64,000 nucleotides of DNA from Solibacillus silvestris (GCA_001586195.1 CP014609.1:346001-410000); one strand, 5' to 3'. Positions 18,233-27,836 are shown, numbered from the stretch's first letter. Program-made: numbers and translations. The notes: a model not told the origin generated them from the letters alone.

Positions 18233-19396
18233 GTGAGGAATTGGGGAATTTTATTATATTTAGTAGGGCTATTTTTATTAGTAGGTTGCAACAGCAACGA
18301 GGAAACAATATCAGTTAACTCAAGTGGTAAAGCAACATATGTATCTTCTGATTCTTCAATAGAAAAAACTTCCGAAAAGGATTTAACGACCGCATTTCTT
18401 TATTATATGGGGAAAGACGAATTAGGAGATTTGAGAGGTCGTTATGCTGTGGGTGATGGAGAAGAAGGGAAATTGAAAGAAGGAAAAATAATCCCAGCAG
18501 ATGAATTCGCAGCAGGTTGGGGGGAACTTCCATACGAAGACATTTTGCAAAGTATTGAATTATATCTAAAACAAGAAGGATTTGAAACGGTATCTGCTCA
18601 ACTAGTAGCAGAATATCTAGATGACCAATATCGCATAGAAGGTTTTAGTCAAAATATCTATGACACAATATTATATATTGCCTCACGCCTTAACGAAAAT
18701 AACGAGTTGAGATCTGTATCAGTTGATGAATGGCAAATGCTAAACCATATACAAAAAAAAGCACTCGCAACAAACTTATTAAACCAAACCAGCAACTATT
18801 CGGAATTTCTCTCAAGGTATGACATGAAAGATGTTCCATCTGAATTGCTAGTGGAACTTGTAGATGATTACGTGTATGTATATAATCCTTCTTATCATTA
18901 TGATGTAATGCATTTTATGGGAAATGCGCTATCTGATATATTAAGTGTAGACGATAAAATTCAAACTATCCTTAGCCACTTAGCACAAGGCTTTAATACA
19001 AACGACATGTATATTTTAGACTCTATTTACTCAAAAGTTTTCAAATACTCTAACGGCTTTAATGAAGAATTTTTACAGTATCAATCCTTTAACATGGATT
19101 TTGATTATGTTGAGACCATAAAAATATCCCCATTCTCGGAGACGTACTACGGGGTGGTTGATATGACCTATTCATATACAACAAACAAGGAGAAATTAAG
19201 TCAATACGAAGAAGAGAATAATACACCTTATCCAACTGATCGCTTGTTTAACGAAGGCAAAGATATCAATAATAAAAAAGTTCGTACTCTTGTAGTCGTT
19301 AAAAGGAATATTGACACAGAATTTGGATTGGATGTTCGTTCTCTTTATGAAATTGATAAAAATTCAAAATATGCTTCTGAATTTATTGAAAATTAA
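18233..19396 (+). CDS. Putative lipoprotein, 387 aa
   Basis: The GTG start at 18233 follows GAAAGG. The N-terminus is a lipoprotein signal with lipobox LVGC (cysteine at residue 19), so the protein should be tethered to the outer face of the membrane. The mature part is acidic, globular and of no recognised family. It lies 73 bases after the PPC protein on the same strand and may share a transcript. A hairpin at 19594-19620 follows in the gap. Confidence 0.7.
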   Translation: MRNWGILLYLVGLFLLVGCNSNEETISVNSSGKATYVSSDSSIEKTSEKDLTTAFLYYMGKDELGDLRGRYAVGDGEEGKLKEGKIIPADEFAAGWGELPYEDILQSIELYLKQEGFETVSAQLVAEYLDDQYRIEGFSQNIYDTILYIASRLNENNELRSVSVDEWQMLNHIQKKALATNLLNQTSNYSEFLSRYDMKDVPSELLVELVDDYVYVYNPSYHYDVMHFMGNALSDILSVDDKIQTILSHLAQGFNTNDMYILDSIYSKVFKYSNGFNEEFLQYQSFNMDFDYVETIKISPFSETYYGVVDMTYSYTTNKEKLSQYEEENNTPYPTDRLFNEGKDINNKKVRTLVVVKRNIDTEFGLDVRSLYEIDKNSKYASEFIEN

Positions 19397-19593
19397 TCAC
19401 ACACAGTAACTACATTTTTGAAGAAATCAAACTATCGATACCTATTCTAAATTCTTTATTTACGAGAGGTCCTTCCACTAAAATAAAAAAGAGGGGAATA
19501 ACCCTTAAAATATTATGCCCAGTTCGCCAATGTCGCTATTTTAATGGGTAATGCAGTTTTAATACCTTAAAAGAAAGATAGTTCAATATAACG

Positions 19594-19626
19594 GGCATCT
19601 ATTCAATGAATAGGTGTCCTTTATTA
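19594..19626 (+). terminator. Hairpin between the two lipoprotein genes
   Basis: GGCATCTATTCAATGAATAGGTGTC forms a 10-11 bp stem and is followed by CTTTATTATC. It may end the upstream transcript or act in the leader of the next gene, whose start lies about 40 bases downstream. Confidence 0.45.
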
Positions 19627-19665
19627 TCTAAAGAAATAAATCAAATTATAAGAGGAGTATTATTG

Positions 19666-20892
19666 TTGCGGAAAAATACTTGTATATTTTATTTTAGTTT
19701 ATTATTAACTTTAATTCTAAGTGCGTGTAACATCGATTCTAATAGTATAAATGAAAATCATACAGCAGAAATTGAAAGTCCACCAGTTCAAAATAATGAC
19801 CTAAATATGGAGGAAATAAAAACAAAAATAGATTATTTAATTAGTCAAATTAACGATATTTATGTGAATGCAGGTACAAAATATAATCTTAATGAGGTTT
19901 CTTTATCAGATAGTATTTATCAATCGATGTCTGAAGAACTTAAACCCTATGCTACACAATCAGTAATCAATTCTAATTTATTCGAGGTAGCAAAAGAGTT
20001 TTGTTATGGCGGATGTGATGCGAAATATTTCCCAGGTCCGACTGATCAGGGGGTTAGATTTCAAATAGATGAAAAAGATGGGAAAATTACTTTGGGATAT
20101 CTGGTCCCAGAAAATCTAGTTTCAAGTGCGTTAGTAGAAACAGTTACACTAACAAATGAAAGTGGAGAATGGAAGTTGGACAGTTATGATTTTTCTAAGG
20201 GAAATTTTAATCTATCGAAAGATGAAGCTAATGAAATTGCTAAACAGTTTGGCTTAGGAACTAATACAAATTATTTAAAGGAAATACATGAACCCTTAGC
20301 TAATGGTAAATATCGAAAAGCTTACTTATTCCAAATTGAAGGAGAAGAAAGTTATCAAGTAGCAGTGTATGTTGACACTGGCTTCACTTATCTTTACGAA
20401 GATATACAGTCAATGGAAGAACAAGTGGAACAAGAAACTGAAGTGAAAGACAATAACCAAAATAATCTCACAAGCGAAAGTGTTAAATCGAATGAAAATA
20501 AAAAACCTGTATTAGATACAAAAAGTTTAAGTAAAAAAGAAGAGTACATTCAACTACTTGATAATATTGAAAGAGGATTATCTGATCTTGATCCGTTAAT
20601 TGAGACTGGTGTTACTTTGGATATACACAATGCAGCATCTATAACGTTTGGTAGATGGGATGATGCTTTGAATGAAATTTATGGCGTCCTCAAGCAACAA
20701 TTAAATGATACAGAAATGAGTAATTTAAAAAAAGAGCAACGTCAATGGATTATAGAAAGGGATAGGACTGCAGAAAAAGCAGGAAAAGATTGTTGTGAAG
20801 GTGGCTCATGGGAACCAGTGACAGTTGTCGAAGTTGCGGCCCAACTAACAAAAGAAAGATGTTATGAGTTAGTTAAAAAGTATATGAAATAA
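19666..20892 (+). CDS. Lipoprotein with C-terminal LprI/DUF1311-like domain
   Basis: I chose TTG 19666 because AGAGGAG lies 8 bases upstream and the product then begins RKNTCIFYF with lipobox LSAC. An upstream ATG at 19606 lies inside the preceding hairpin. The mature protein has a linker, a middle ~150-residue region, a Gln/Asn/Glu-rich spacer, and a C-terminal ~110 residues with the LprI-like pattern (WDDALNEIYGVLKQQL, EQRQWIIERD, conserved Cys). That family is associated with lysozyme inhibition in some bacteria, though the activity here is unknown. Cys residues near the end may form disulphides. Confidence 0.7.
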   Translation: MRKNTCIFYFSLLLTLILSACNIDSNSINENHTAEIESPPVQNNDLNMEEIKTKIDYLISQINDIYVNAGTKYNLNEVSLSDSIYQSMSEELKPYATQSVINSNLFEVAKEFCYGGCDAKYFPGPTDQGVRFQIDEKDGKITLGYLVPENLVSSALVETVTLTNESGEWKLDSYDFSKGNFNLSKDEANEIAKQFGLGTNTNYLKEIHEPLANGKYRKAYLFQIEGEESYQVAVYVDTGFTYLYEDIQSMEEQVEQETEVKDNNQNNLTSESVKSNENKKPVLDTKSLSKKEEYIQLLDNIERGLSDLDPLIETGVTLDIHNAASITFGRWDDALNEIYGVLKQQLNDTEMSNLKKEQRQWIIERDRTAEKAGKDCCEGGSWEPVTVVEVAAQLTKERCYELVKKYMK

Positions 20893-20979
20893 TACTTGTT
20901 GTTAATATATTTTAAACGGTAGATGGTAAGGAATGGAGAGTCCATTTCCGAAACGAGAGGATTAAAACAGCTTATTTAA

Positions 20980-21243
20980 ACAAGGGGTGTTTGTGAATAG
21001 CAGACTGAATTGACCGCTGTACCGACAAAGATTAAACGAGCGGATCCAATATTATTCAAGCCAATTGGGGTTCCAAGTAACTCCCTATATGTTGCGCCAT
21101 ACCTTTGCCACACATTTGGTAAAGAGGGGAATGCCCTATGAAATGATTCAGCAACTTTTAGGTCATGATGATCCGAAAACAACCAAAATATATACGCGTT
21201 TTTTTGAACAGTTACAAAAGGAAGAGTATGATCAATGGATTTA
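20980..21243 (+). pseudogene. 3' fragment of a B-type tyrosine recombinase, second copy
   Basis: This matches the end of B2 (FVNSRL..., [38 protein letters not shown]), but it has an in-frame stop (GAATTGACC region) and no start. Together with the DNA to about 21418 it duplicates 15950-16335. The opposite-strand frame here is a shadow. Confidence 0.8.
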
Positions 21244-21352
21244 GACAAATGATTTTAGATAAAAATAAAGCTTCAGGATTCTCAGAATAAGGGTAGTTTT
21301 TTTCGATTGGATGCAGTTAAGCAGTTGTGTGCTTAGTTGAGTTGTAAAAAAA

Positions 21353-21400
21353 CAGACGAATTATATATGCGCTTATGCAGGCAAAATTCGTCTGTTTTTC
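21353..21400. terminator. Hairpin between recombinase fragment and LRAT-like gene
   Basis: CAGACGAATT and AATTCGTCTG pair and are followed by TTTTTCTAT. It serves the plus strand; with the A run before it, it could also end the minus-strand LRAT-like gene that stops at 21406. Confidence 0.65.
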
Positions 21401-21405
21401 TATAA

Positions 21406-22638
21406 TTAAATACTACCTGTAGAAGGCGTTAGTGATGGAACTGGTGGAGATTCTAATAATTGCCGACGTGAATCAGTATCCATGCCTAAAGATAATTGTT
21501 GTTGTTTCAAGTATTCTAATAATTGGGCTGAAGCAGTTGCACTATGATCAATTATTTTTTCTTTTGATGATAACAAGCTTTTTAATACTTCGAGTTGACG
21601 TTCCTTTAACCCTGAAATTTGTTCATTCATACTAGATACTTGAAATATAGTAAGCTGGTCTAGATTTTTTTGGTACATTTGATGAGATGAAGAGCCTTCT
21701 TCAAATTTTTCTAATGTTGAAAGGAGCGCAGGTAACTTTGATTCAATAAATGTATAATATTCTTCAGAAATATTATGATTTAGCTGCGCATAAAAATCTT
21801 CATATTGTTGAATTAATTGCATTGATCCTGCTTCAATAATCTCTAATCGTTGTCTTGTTAGCTCATTTAAATCTTCACCAACTTTTATAAGAACTTGAGC
21901 GGTATGTGAAAGGCCGCGTGCATGAGCTTCTATAAGGGCTTCTTGACAGTATAATTGTTTCTCCATTAATTCAAGCTGTGCATTTTTAGCTAAGTGAATC
22001 CGCTCATTTTCGAAACCGGCTAATCGTAGGGTAGTTTCTCTTTCGATTTCTGCGACTTTAACCTTATCTGGATTATAAGTTGTAGTAGTAGTGCTAGTTG
22101 AGCGATTGCTTGTATTTCTATTCTTACTACCAAAAATATTACCGATTAAATCAAATAAACCCATGGTTGTTTTTCCTCCTAAAATTGGTGAAGGCAGTAA
22201 TAGCTTCCCTAATGTTTCAACTTGTTGACTGCGAAATCTCCCTAATGTACAAATGTTGGCGAAATGCTCGCAATTATTAAAAAGTAAATTATAATTCTTG
22301 TCTCCTAAGCAGGAGCGTGCATATGAGACAATATCTTCTACCGGATATAGATCAACCATTTCTTCCTCAGTATAAATCTTTACCTCCAAAACACCACCAT
22401 TTAAAAAACGAGTCAAATCGGTGCAAATCACCTCATTATTGGACCAATCCATTATGTTATCGTCTTCTTCACCTGTAAAATGAATTACCTCATGTTGTGA
22501 AATATATATACCATGATGTGTATACATACCGCCCATTCGTTTAACTCGAATATGGCTACCACATTCTGGGGATTGATATGACCATTCTTCCATTGGCAAT
22601 AAATCAATTATGTTCGGGGTATGTGGAGCAATCCGCAA
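21406..22638 (-). CDS. LRAT-like (NlpC/P60-type) domain fused to a coiled coil
   Basis: 410 residues from TTG (22636-22638) after AAAGGTTGAGG. Residues ~25-130 look like an LRAT-type papain-fold domain: a His pair in MYTHHGIYIS, IHFTG, and the Cys motif NNCEHFAN (C123). Such proteins form acyl-thioester intermediates or cleave peptides; the substrate here is unknown. Residues 190-390 are coiled coil. Residue M159 is preceded in the DNA by a perfect AGGAGG (22175-22180) at spacing 10, so a second product of 252 residues (coiled coil only) may start at 22164, or two genes may have fused. It is divergent from the DUF1566-like gene, with which it may function. Confidence 0.7.
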   Translation of the reverse strand: MRIAPHTPNIIDLLPMEEWSYQSPECGSHIRVKRMGGMYTHHGIYISQHEVIHFTGEEDDNIMDWSNNEVICTDLTRFLNGGVLEVKIYTEEEMVDLYPVEDIVSYARSCLGDKNYNLLFNNCEHFANICTLGRFRSQQVETLGKLLLPSPILGGKTTMGLFDLIGNIFGSKNRNTSNRSTSTTTTTYNPDKVKVAEIERETTLRLAGFENERIHLAKNAQLELMEKQLYCQEALIEAHARGLSHTAQVLIKVGEDLNELTRQRLEIIEAGSMQLIQQYEDFYAQLNHNISEEYYTFIESKLPALLSTLEKFEEGSSSHQMYQKNLDQLTIFQVSSMNEQISGLKERQLEVLKSLLSSKEKIIDHSATASAQLLEYLKQQQLSLGMDTDSRRQLLESPPVPSLTPSTGSI

Positions 22639-22755
22639 TTACCTCAACCTTTCTTTAGGGGAATATGGAAAATAAATGAGTAAATATATCTTATTAATAT
22701 AGTACAATAGGGACAATGTATTCGCAAAGTATTACAGAAACAAAGGGGCGTTAAT

Positions 22756-24747
22756 ATGGATATACAACAAAAAATAAATGAGATACAAAGAGAAATCGAT
22801 TTGATATTTTTAGATGAAGGTTTTGCAATTAATAAAACGATACAAAATAAAATGCAAGAGTATTTAGTTGAAATTTACTATTTACGTAAAAAATTGCATT
22901 TTGAAATTGAACAAGGAAAAGATAAAAAACCTACAATGGATGAGATTGAAAAGGTTTATAGTGAGTTAATAAATCTAGAATACCATCCAAATTCCGTACT
23001 AAATAATATCAAGAATGTAGACTATTTAAATTTTAATAAAATGCCTAATGTTATGTTGGAGACTTCTACTGGTCTCTTATGGCCAAAAATGACACAAGAA
23101 TTTCCCTACAAAGAATATTCACTTCAAGAAAAAAATCGAATCATGATTGATTTTGAATTAGATGGGTTTAAAGATTGGCGACTACCTAATATTACTGTGC
23201 TGAAGAAGTTTTCACGACTCAGAAAGTTCCCTTATTTAGAAAAAAGGGGATTTACAATCAATGGTTCAGATTCATACTGGATTTCCGGTGCTAAACCAAA
23301 TCACATGTGTAATTTAAGTAATGTGACATATCCTTCTTATGAATTGATTGCTAAAGAAGGGAATCGTGCTTTACTAATGCCTTATAGCAGTGTGATAAGG
23401 GCGAAAGAATCCATCGCAGTAGAATGGGCTGATCCGAAATATATTTTAAAGTCCCTGCAGGTACATGAGTTAACGCCCATATTAAGCACTGAGGTAGAAC
23501 AAATTGCTTACGAGAAATTTTACAAAACATTACCTAAGCTATTATTGGAACTAAACGCACTTAATTCTCCTACTTTCTATAAAGAGTACTTTAAAGATTC
23601 AAAAGAGCATCAGTTAATGGAAGTAAAAGAATTTAGAGAAATACAATATAAAGAAGAATTTGATGAGGATAAAAAGTCCTTGTTAAGTTATTATCCTGCT
23701 GCCTATAAATTATTTGATCATATAATAAAGGAACTTGCGGAGACGGAGCATCAAAAGGCAGATTTAATAAAAAAAATTAATAGACGCACAGTTCGTTTTA
23801 CATATCCGCCTAAAGTTATTATTTTAAAATCTATATATGGTGAAATAGTAAAATATATCAAAAAGACTACAGTTTCGCCCAGAGATGATTTATATAGAAT
23901 GCTTCAAGATTTAATGGAACAAGAAAAGGAATTAAAAGTTGTTCAAACAGTTGCTTCCTTGACAGCCATTGAACGAGTAGAACGTCCTTCCTTTAAATTC
24001 TTAAAGGATTATAGCTTGCAACAAGCAAATTTATTTATTCAATCTTTGCAACAATACTCTAATAATGAAGAATTATTTGATTCAATTATTAATTGGTATG
24101 AAAACTTAGAGCAAGCTATACATAGTAAAACGTATGACCACTTGCAAAGGTTGTGGTATGAAGAAGCAATCGAAGAGTCAACAATTAATGCTTGGATTAA
24201 AGAAATTGAATATCAAAATATGAAAATTTACGAATTGTATACACCGTTTATTGCAGATGTGTTAACTAGTAAATTGAATTTAGATATTTTTCATCAAATC
24301 GATACAATCTTTAGCCAGCACATTATGGCTATTGAGAATTTTTATGCAGAGAATCGTCTACAAATCCATCAGAAGTTCGCTTTCCAAGTAGGGGGTGAAT
24401 TGCAGGAAGTCTTAGAAACAGAGACAGACTTTTATAATTTATCTAATTTACTTTTAGAAAAATTCCAGAAAATTGTAGAAAATAGGGAACAGGAAGATAT
24501 TAAGAAGCGCATACTTATCAATATTCAGCCTCTACTAGCTGTATCTATCGATCGTATTGCTTCATTGTTGGCATCTAATAATGAAATGAAAAATATATTA
24601 ACAGAGTTTCAAAAGTTAAAAAGGCAGCAATTAGTGATTTTTGTGGAAGATACTGAATCCTTTGTAAAAGCGAAACGAGAACGCGAACATCAGTATAATT
24701 CGCTGATGTATCGAATGAGAAAACAACTAGTAAATGCAAATAAATAA
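22756..24747 (+). CDS. DUF1566/Lcl-like domain protein with long helical C-terminus
   Basis: 663 residues from ATG 22756. The first ~90 residues are coiled coil. Residues ~100-215 contain DUF1566-like motifs (TGLLWPKM at ~104, DWRLPN at ~139, YWISG at ~174), a C-type-lectin-like fold usually found in secreted or phage-associated proteins. The remaining ~440 residues are charged helices. There is no signal peptide. A broken piece of a relative of the DWRLPN region lies at 40534-40643. It is divergently placed against the LRAT-like gene across 117 bases, suggesting a shared control region. Function unknown. Confidence 0.6.
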   Translation: MDIQQKINEIQREIDLIFLDEGFAINKTIQNKMQEYLVEIYYLRKKLHFEIEQGKDKKPTMDEIEKVYSELINLEYHPNSVLNNIKNVDYLNFNKMPNVMLETSTGLLWPKMTQEFPYKEYSLQEKNRIMIDFELDGFKDWRLPNITVLKKFSRLRKFPYLEKRGFTINGSDSYWISGAKPNHMCNLSNVTYPSYELIAKEGNRALLMPYSSVIRAKESIAVEWADPKYILKSLQVHELTPILSTEVEQIAYEKFYKTLPKLLLELNALNSPTFYKEYFKDSKEHQLMEVKEFREIQYKEEFDEDKKSLLSYYPAAYKLFDHIIKELAETEHQKADLIKKINRRTVRFTYPPKVIILKSIYGEIVKYIKKTTVSPRDDLYRMLQDLMEQEKELKVVQTVASLTAIERVERPSFKFLKDYSLQQANLFIQSLQQYSNNEELFDSIINWYENLEQAIHSKTYDHLQRLWYEEAIEESTINAWIKEIEYQNMKIYELYTPFIADVLTSKLNLDIFHQIDTIFSQHIMAIENFYAENRLQIHQKFAFQVGGELQEVLETETDFYNLSNLLLEKFQKIVENREQEDIKKRILINIQPLLAVSIDRIASLLASNNEMKNILTEFQKLKRQQLVIFVEDTESFVKAKREREHQYNSLMYRMRKQLVNANK

Positions 24748-24780
24748 TATAGTTAATAGAGAATGTGTAGAGAATAGAAA

Positions 24781-24830
24781 AACCCCGAATATGTCCACTT
24801 TTAAAAGTGGACATATTCGGGGTTCAGTTC
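24781..24830. terminator. Perfect bidirectional terminator
   Basis: AACCCCGAATATGTCCAC is repeated in inverse as GTGGACATATTCGGGGTT around TTTTAAAA, giving a stem of about 20 bp. It lies between two convergent genes (22756+ and 24847-). Confidence 0.85.
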
Positions 24831-24846
24831 AGTATTGTTTGCTTTT

Positions 24847-25875
24847 TTATTTAAGGTTACTAGGATGTTGTTCAACAAGTTCTTCGTATTGAGCAAGAGT
24901 AGCTCGAGTTACTTCTGTTAGAAATTCTCCTAAGAAAATTTTAGGCTTTAATAATGACGGTGCTCGAATTATCCCAATAAACGCATGAGAACCTCTATAA
25001 ATCTTAAAATCAAATTCCCTCGGTTCCGGATAAAGTCCTTTATGAAAATCCTTTCTTAATAACTCATTAAATCTTTCAATAAACTTCAGTTCATCTTTAG
25101 TTGGTCGCCATGAAGGTATGTAGTCTGGATGGATCTCCCCGTATTTCTCAATATTTTCTCTTAAAGCATTATTAAAGTTTCTAATTGCTAACCTTTTCCT
25201 ATACTGAATACCTTTATCTCTTACTGAGTATGTAAAGTAAATGCTTTCAACACCTCGATTGAATCCAATAATTTTAATTTCCCTTTTTAAATCAATATCA
25301 TTGTTGCTATCCTTTTCTTTTGCCTTCCTCTTCTTCATTTTACGATATCGCATAATATTAATGATTGTCCTGAATGGAATTGCAACCGATGTATCCTCAT
25401 ATTGATAATTGGTAGACATTTCATGTATTAATAGTTTAAAAGGAGTAGCAAACATTTTTATAATTGAATTTCCAAAATAGGTGAACACACCAATAAGCAA
25501 GGAAAATATTATTCTAAGCATCCATACCCACATACTATCATCGAAATAATTCAACGAGAAAATAAATACTATTACGATTGACATTACAATCACTAAATAA
25601 GAAAAAATGGGAATATAGCCATACAAAACACCTAACAAATAAGTAACGATTAATGAACCTAAAACCATATAATACCAAGCGGGTTGTTCTATATTATTCC
25701 AAATTAAAATGTACTTAAAAATTAAATAATTTTCGACAAATAAAGTTAGTGGAATTAGTAATATAAGCCAATTCCCTCCAACTTCAGTGTTTGCTACAGT
25801 TCCACTATGTCCTCTAAGGTCTTCTGCTAATATCTCATTTCCATGTTTATCATTAAGTAAAACAAATCTTTTCAT
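24847..25875 (-). CDS. Membrane protein, 342 aa, unknown function
   Basis: ATG 25873-25875 is preferred: GGGAG lies about 10 bases upstream and overlaps the alternative GTG at 25884. Residues ~35-150 contain four hydrophobic membrane segments (WLILLIPLTLFV, YYMVLGSLIVTYLLG, YLVIVMSIVIVFIF, IFSLLIGVFTYFG). A basic cytoplasmic stretch (RKMKKRKAKEK) and a soluble ~120-residue C-terminal domain follow. No family is recognised. The gene next upstream (DUF1643) runs in the same direction, but with an 83-base gap. Confidence 0.65.
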   Translation of the reverse strand: MKRFVLLNDKHGNEILAEDLRGHSGTVANTEVGGNWLILLIPLTLFVENYLIFKYILIWNNIEQPAWYYMVLGSLIVTYLLGVLYGYIPIFSYLVIVMSIVIVFIFSLNYFDDSMWVWMLRIIFSLLIGVFTYFGNSIIKMFATPFKLLIHEMSTNYQYEDTSVAIPFRTIINIMRYRKMKKRKAKEKDSNNDIDLKREIKIIGFNRGVESIYFTYSVRDKGIQYRKRLAIRNFNNALRENIEKYGEIHPDYIPSWRPTKDELKFIERFNELLRKDFHKGLYPEPREFDFKIYRGSHAFIGIIRAPSLLKPKIFLGEFLTEVTRATLAQYEELVEQHPSNLK

Positions 25876-25958
25876 AAAACTCACACTCCCATAAAAGACC
25901 AGATTGTAGAAAATCCAATCAGAAACTCCTGAATTAACAATTTAAATGCCTCTGTAAA

Positions 25959-26597
25959 TTAACCTAGAGCAAATAACTCAGAAACACTTATCTTTTTTAA
26001 GCTTTTTAAAATAGCAGCACGCCCGGGGTGACGTGGATCTCCATGCTCCGTAAAAGTTCTAATAGCATTTTTAGTTTCAAAAACATATAAGTCATCTTTA
26101 TACGATGTTGAAAGTAAATCAATAATATTTAAAACTTCTTTGTAATAAAGTAGGTTAGGGATGGTTTTGACTTCTGGTTTCCCCCAACCTAATACTATTA
26201 GCTTCTTTTCTTTCATAGTTATTGCAAGCTTAGTTTTATTTAACCTTTGAACTCGTTCTAGAACCTTCGCTTCATTTAAGGTTCTAATATTTTCTAAAGC
26301 CGTGGTGGTATTACTAGCATATACAGGTAAAACATTACAAATACTAATATCTTTAATTTGATGTCCATCTACTTGATAATTATAGAAAAAGTCAATTAAC
26401 TTATTAATCGTACCATCTGATTTATCTTTGTCTGCTCCGGAAGGATTCATTAATATAATCCCTACTGACACACCATCTCTTCGATTTAAAAACGGAACAG
26501 TTAAAGAGTATCTGATATTTACATTTTCTGTGAAAGTTTCCTTATCAATAACTATTTCAGGTTGATTTACTTTTGTTAGGTCGTACTTTATAGCCAC
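25959..26597 (-). CDS. DUF1643 domain protein
   Basis: About 212 residues. I prefer GTG 26597, because AGGAGTG lies 8 bases upstream; the alternative GTG at 26606 is part of that ribosome site. The DUF1643 signature is clear: VGIILMNPSGADKDKSDGTI near residue 50 followed by ICNVLPVYAS, and a later LIVLGWG. The biochemical role of this family is not established; members are often found on mobile elements or beside defence genes. There is no signal peptide. Confidence 0.75.
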   Translation of the reverse strand: MAIKYDLTKVNQPEIVIDKETFTENVNIRYSLTVPFLNRRDGVSVGIILMNPSGADKDKSDGTINKLIDFFYNYQVDGHQIKDISICNVLPVYASNTTTALENIRTLNEAKVLERVQRLNKTKLAITMKEKKLIVLGWGKPEVKTIPNLLYYKEVLNIIDLLSTSYKDDLYVFETKNAIRTFTEHGDPRHPGRAAILKSLKKISVSELFALG

Positions 26598-26727
26598 TTT
26601 TCTCACTCCTGCACATTTAAATGTTTATCGCCTAATAATAACAGAAAATACCATTTGTTGTTTTCACTTCTTGTAAAAGTTTTATTGAATATTACATTTA
26701 CTCAGCAATATATTAAAAGACCACAGC

Positions 26728-26776
26728 GCTGCGTCATACCTTTGCCACTTGTTCGGTAAAAGGGGAAGTACTCTAA
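26728..26776 (+). pseudogene. Tiny B-type recombinase fragment
   Basis: About 48 bases match the [13 protein letters not shown] region of B2 (CGCTGCGTCATACCTTTGCC). They lie immediately before an orphan IS110 left end at 26785. The remainder of 26607-26727 shows no gene. Confidence 0.5.
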
Positions 26777-26784
26777 TACGATAT

Positions 26785-27023
26785 TTGCCGGAAACCCCTA
26801 AATCCTCTTTGTAGTGTCATAGCTTCGCTTGTTATACGAGATCAATGTCCCAACCAGCCTCAAACATGTTTCTACAAGTAGGGGGCGAACTGTTTTGCGG
26901 ACGGGGTCTTAGCCCCACGGGCGCGAACGTTCTACCCCGGCTACCGTTATCATATATCGATATAAAAAATGGTCAACCAGAAATATTTTCTGTCTGACCT
27001 AATAATACGATCGGGCGCGATTC
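26785..27023 (-). mobile_element. Orphan IS110-family left end (no transposase)
   Basis: These 239 bases match 31312-31550 (upstream noncoding end of the complete IS110 element) with only a few substitutions and no indels by eye. The transposase and right end are absent. In IS110-group elements this end encodes the bridge RNA that chooses the target, so an orphan guide RNA locus is possible. It stops within a dispersed-repeat sequence (ATCGGGCGCGATTC), as in the complete copy. Confidence 0.7.
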
Positions 27024-27129
27024 CAAATTGTATTCAATTCTTGAGTATGAAATAAAGGGTGACACATACCATTAACGATATGTATCACCCTTATTGTTGT
27101 GGCTTTTTACGATTAGATCCCATAATCCC

Positions 27130-27594
27130 TTACTTATAAATCTTCTTAAAGTAATGGATATACATTAAGTTATAAAAAACTTGCGCTATTATTGATATAG
27201 TAAGATCCATTAAATTAGTTTCCTCGAGAGATTGATAAGGTAATAAATCGTAAATAAGAAAATATCCAATTACATTTAAAGCAATAACAAGTAATATGAA
27301 TCTTAGTAAAATTGGTATCGCTAAACTAATATACGGAAGAAAAAACTCGTCTTTATTTCCATTTTTATAGATTCGAAATAATACAAATAAACCAATTCCA
27401 TTGATAATAACAAAGCAAATAAAATCAATAATATCAATTTGGTTCATAGTAGAAAAATCGAAAACTGTTGGAAATGATAAAACAGAGATAGCTATTATAA
27501 TCCAAAAGACACTTCGATAATATTTCTTCTGTTTTTCAGTAAAGGAATCTTCCCTTAAAGCTGTAATAAGTGCATTAATATTCCAAATATACAT
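27130..27594 (-). CDS. Small integral membrane protein, 154 aa
   Basis: The ATG at 27592-27594 follows AAAGGAG. It has four predicted membrane segments (FWIIIAISVLSFP, IIDFICFVIINGIGLFVLF, YISLAIPILLRFILLVIALNV, a C-terminal amphipathic helix) and short loops. No family is recognised. It lies among small accessory genes and repeats. Confidence 0.6.
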   Translation of the reverse strand: MYIWNINALITALREDSFTEKQKKYYRSVFWIIIAISVLSFPTVFDFSTMNQIDIIDFICFVIINGIGLFVLFRIYKNGNKDEFFLPYISLAIPILLRFILLVIALNVIGYFLIYDLLPYQSLEETNLMDLTISIIAQVFYNLMYIHYFKKIYK

Positions 27595-27768
27595 AATAGA
27601 CTCCTTTAATGTACTAAAAATATATTATAAATAAATAATACTTTTATAGCAATGAGCAAATTTAGAAAAAGGTAATAAATGGGGAGTTGGGATTAAAACA
27701 ATTAGCTTTCAACAAGAAGGAATATATTGGAAAAGTAGATTAATGAATTTTTTAAAGCATAAAGCAAA

Positions 27769-27836
27769 TTCAACAATCGGGCGCTTTCCTTGAATAAAAG
27801 GATTGGCCCTTTTTTCGTTTTAGGGCCATATTATGA
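27769..27836 (+). repeat. Dispersed terminator-like repeat, copy 1
   Basis: Consensus of the family: TTCAACAATCGGGCGCGAT, then a hairpin (CTTC AATAA GAAG-type), a T tail, GTTATAGGGCCATATTG. This copy has a variant stem. Others lie at 28181, 29408, 31536 and 32233, and a stub at 27009. The gap 27595-27768 holds nothing else. Confidence 0.7.

Noticed and set aside
24781-24824. Perfect palindrome as a recombinase crossover site
   Set aside because: Located between convergent genes with the form of a bidirectional terminator; no second copy seen.
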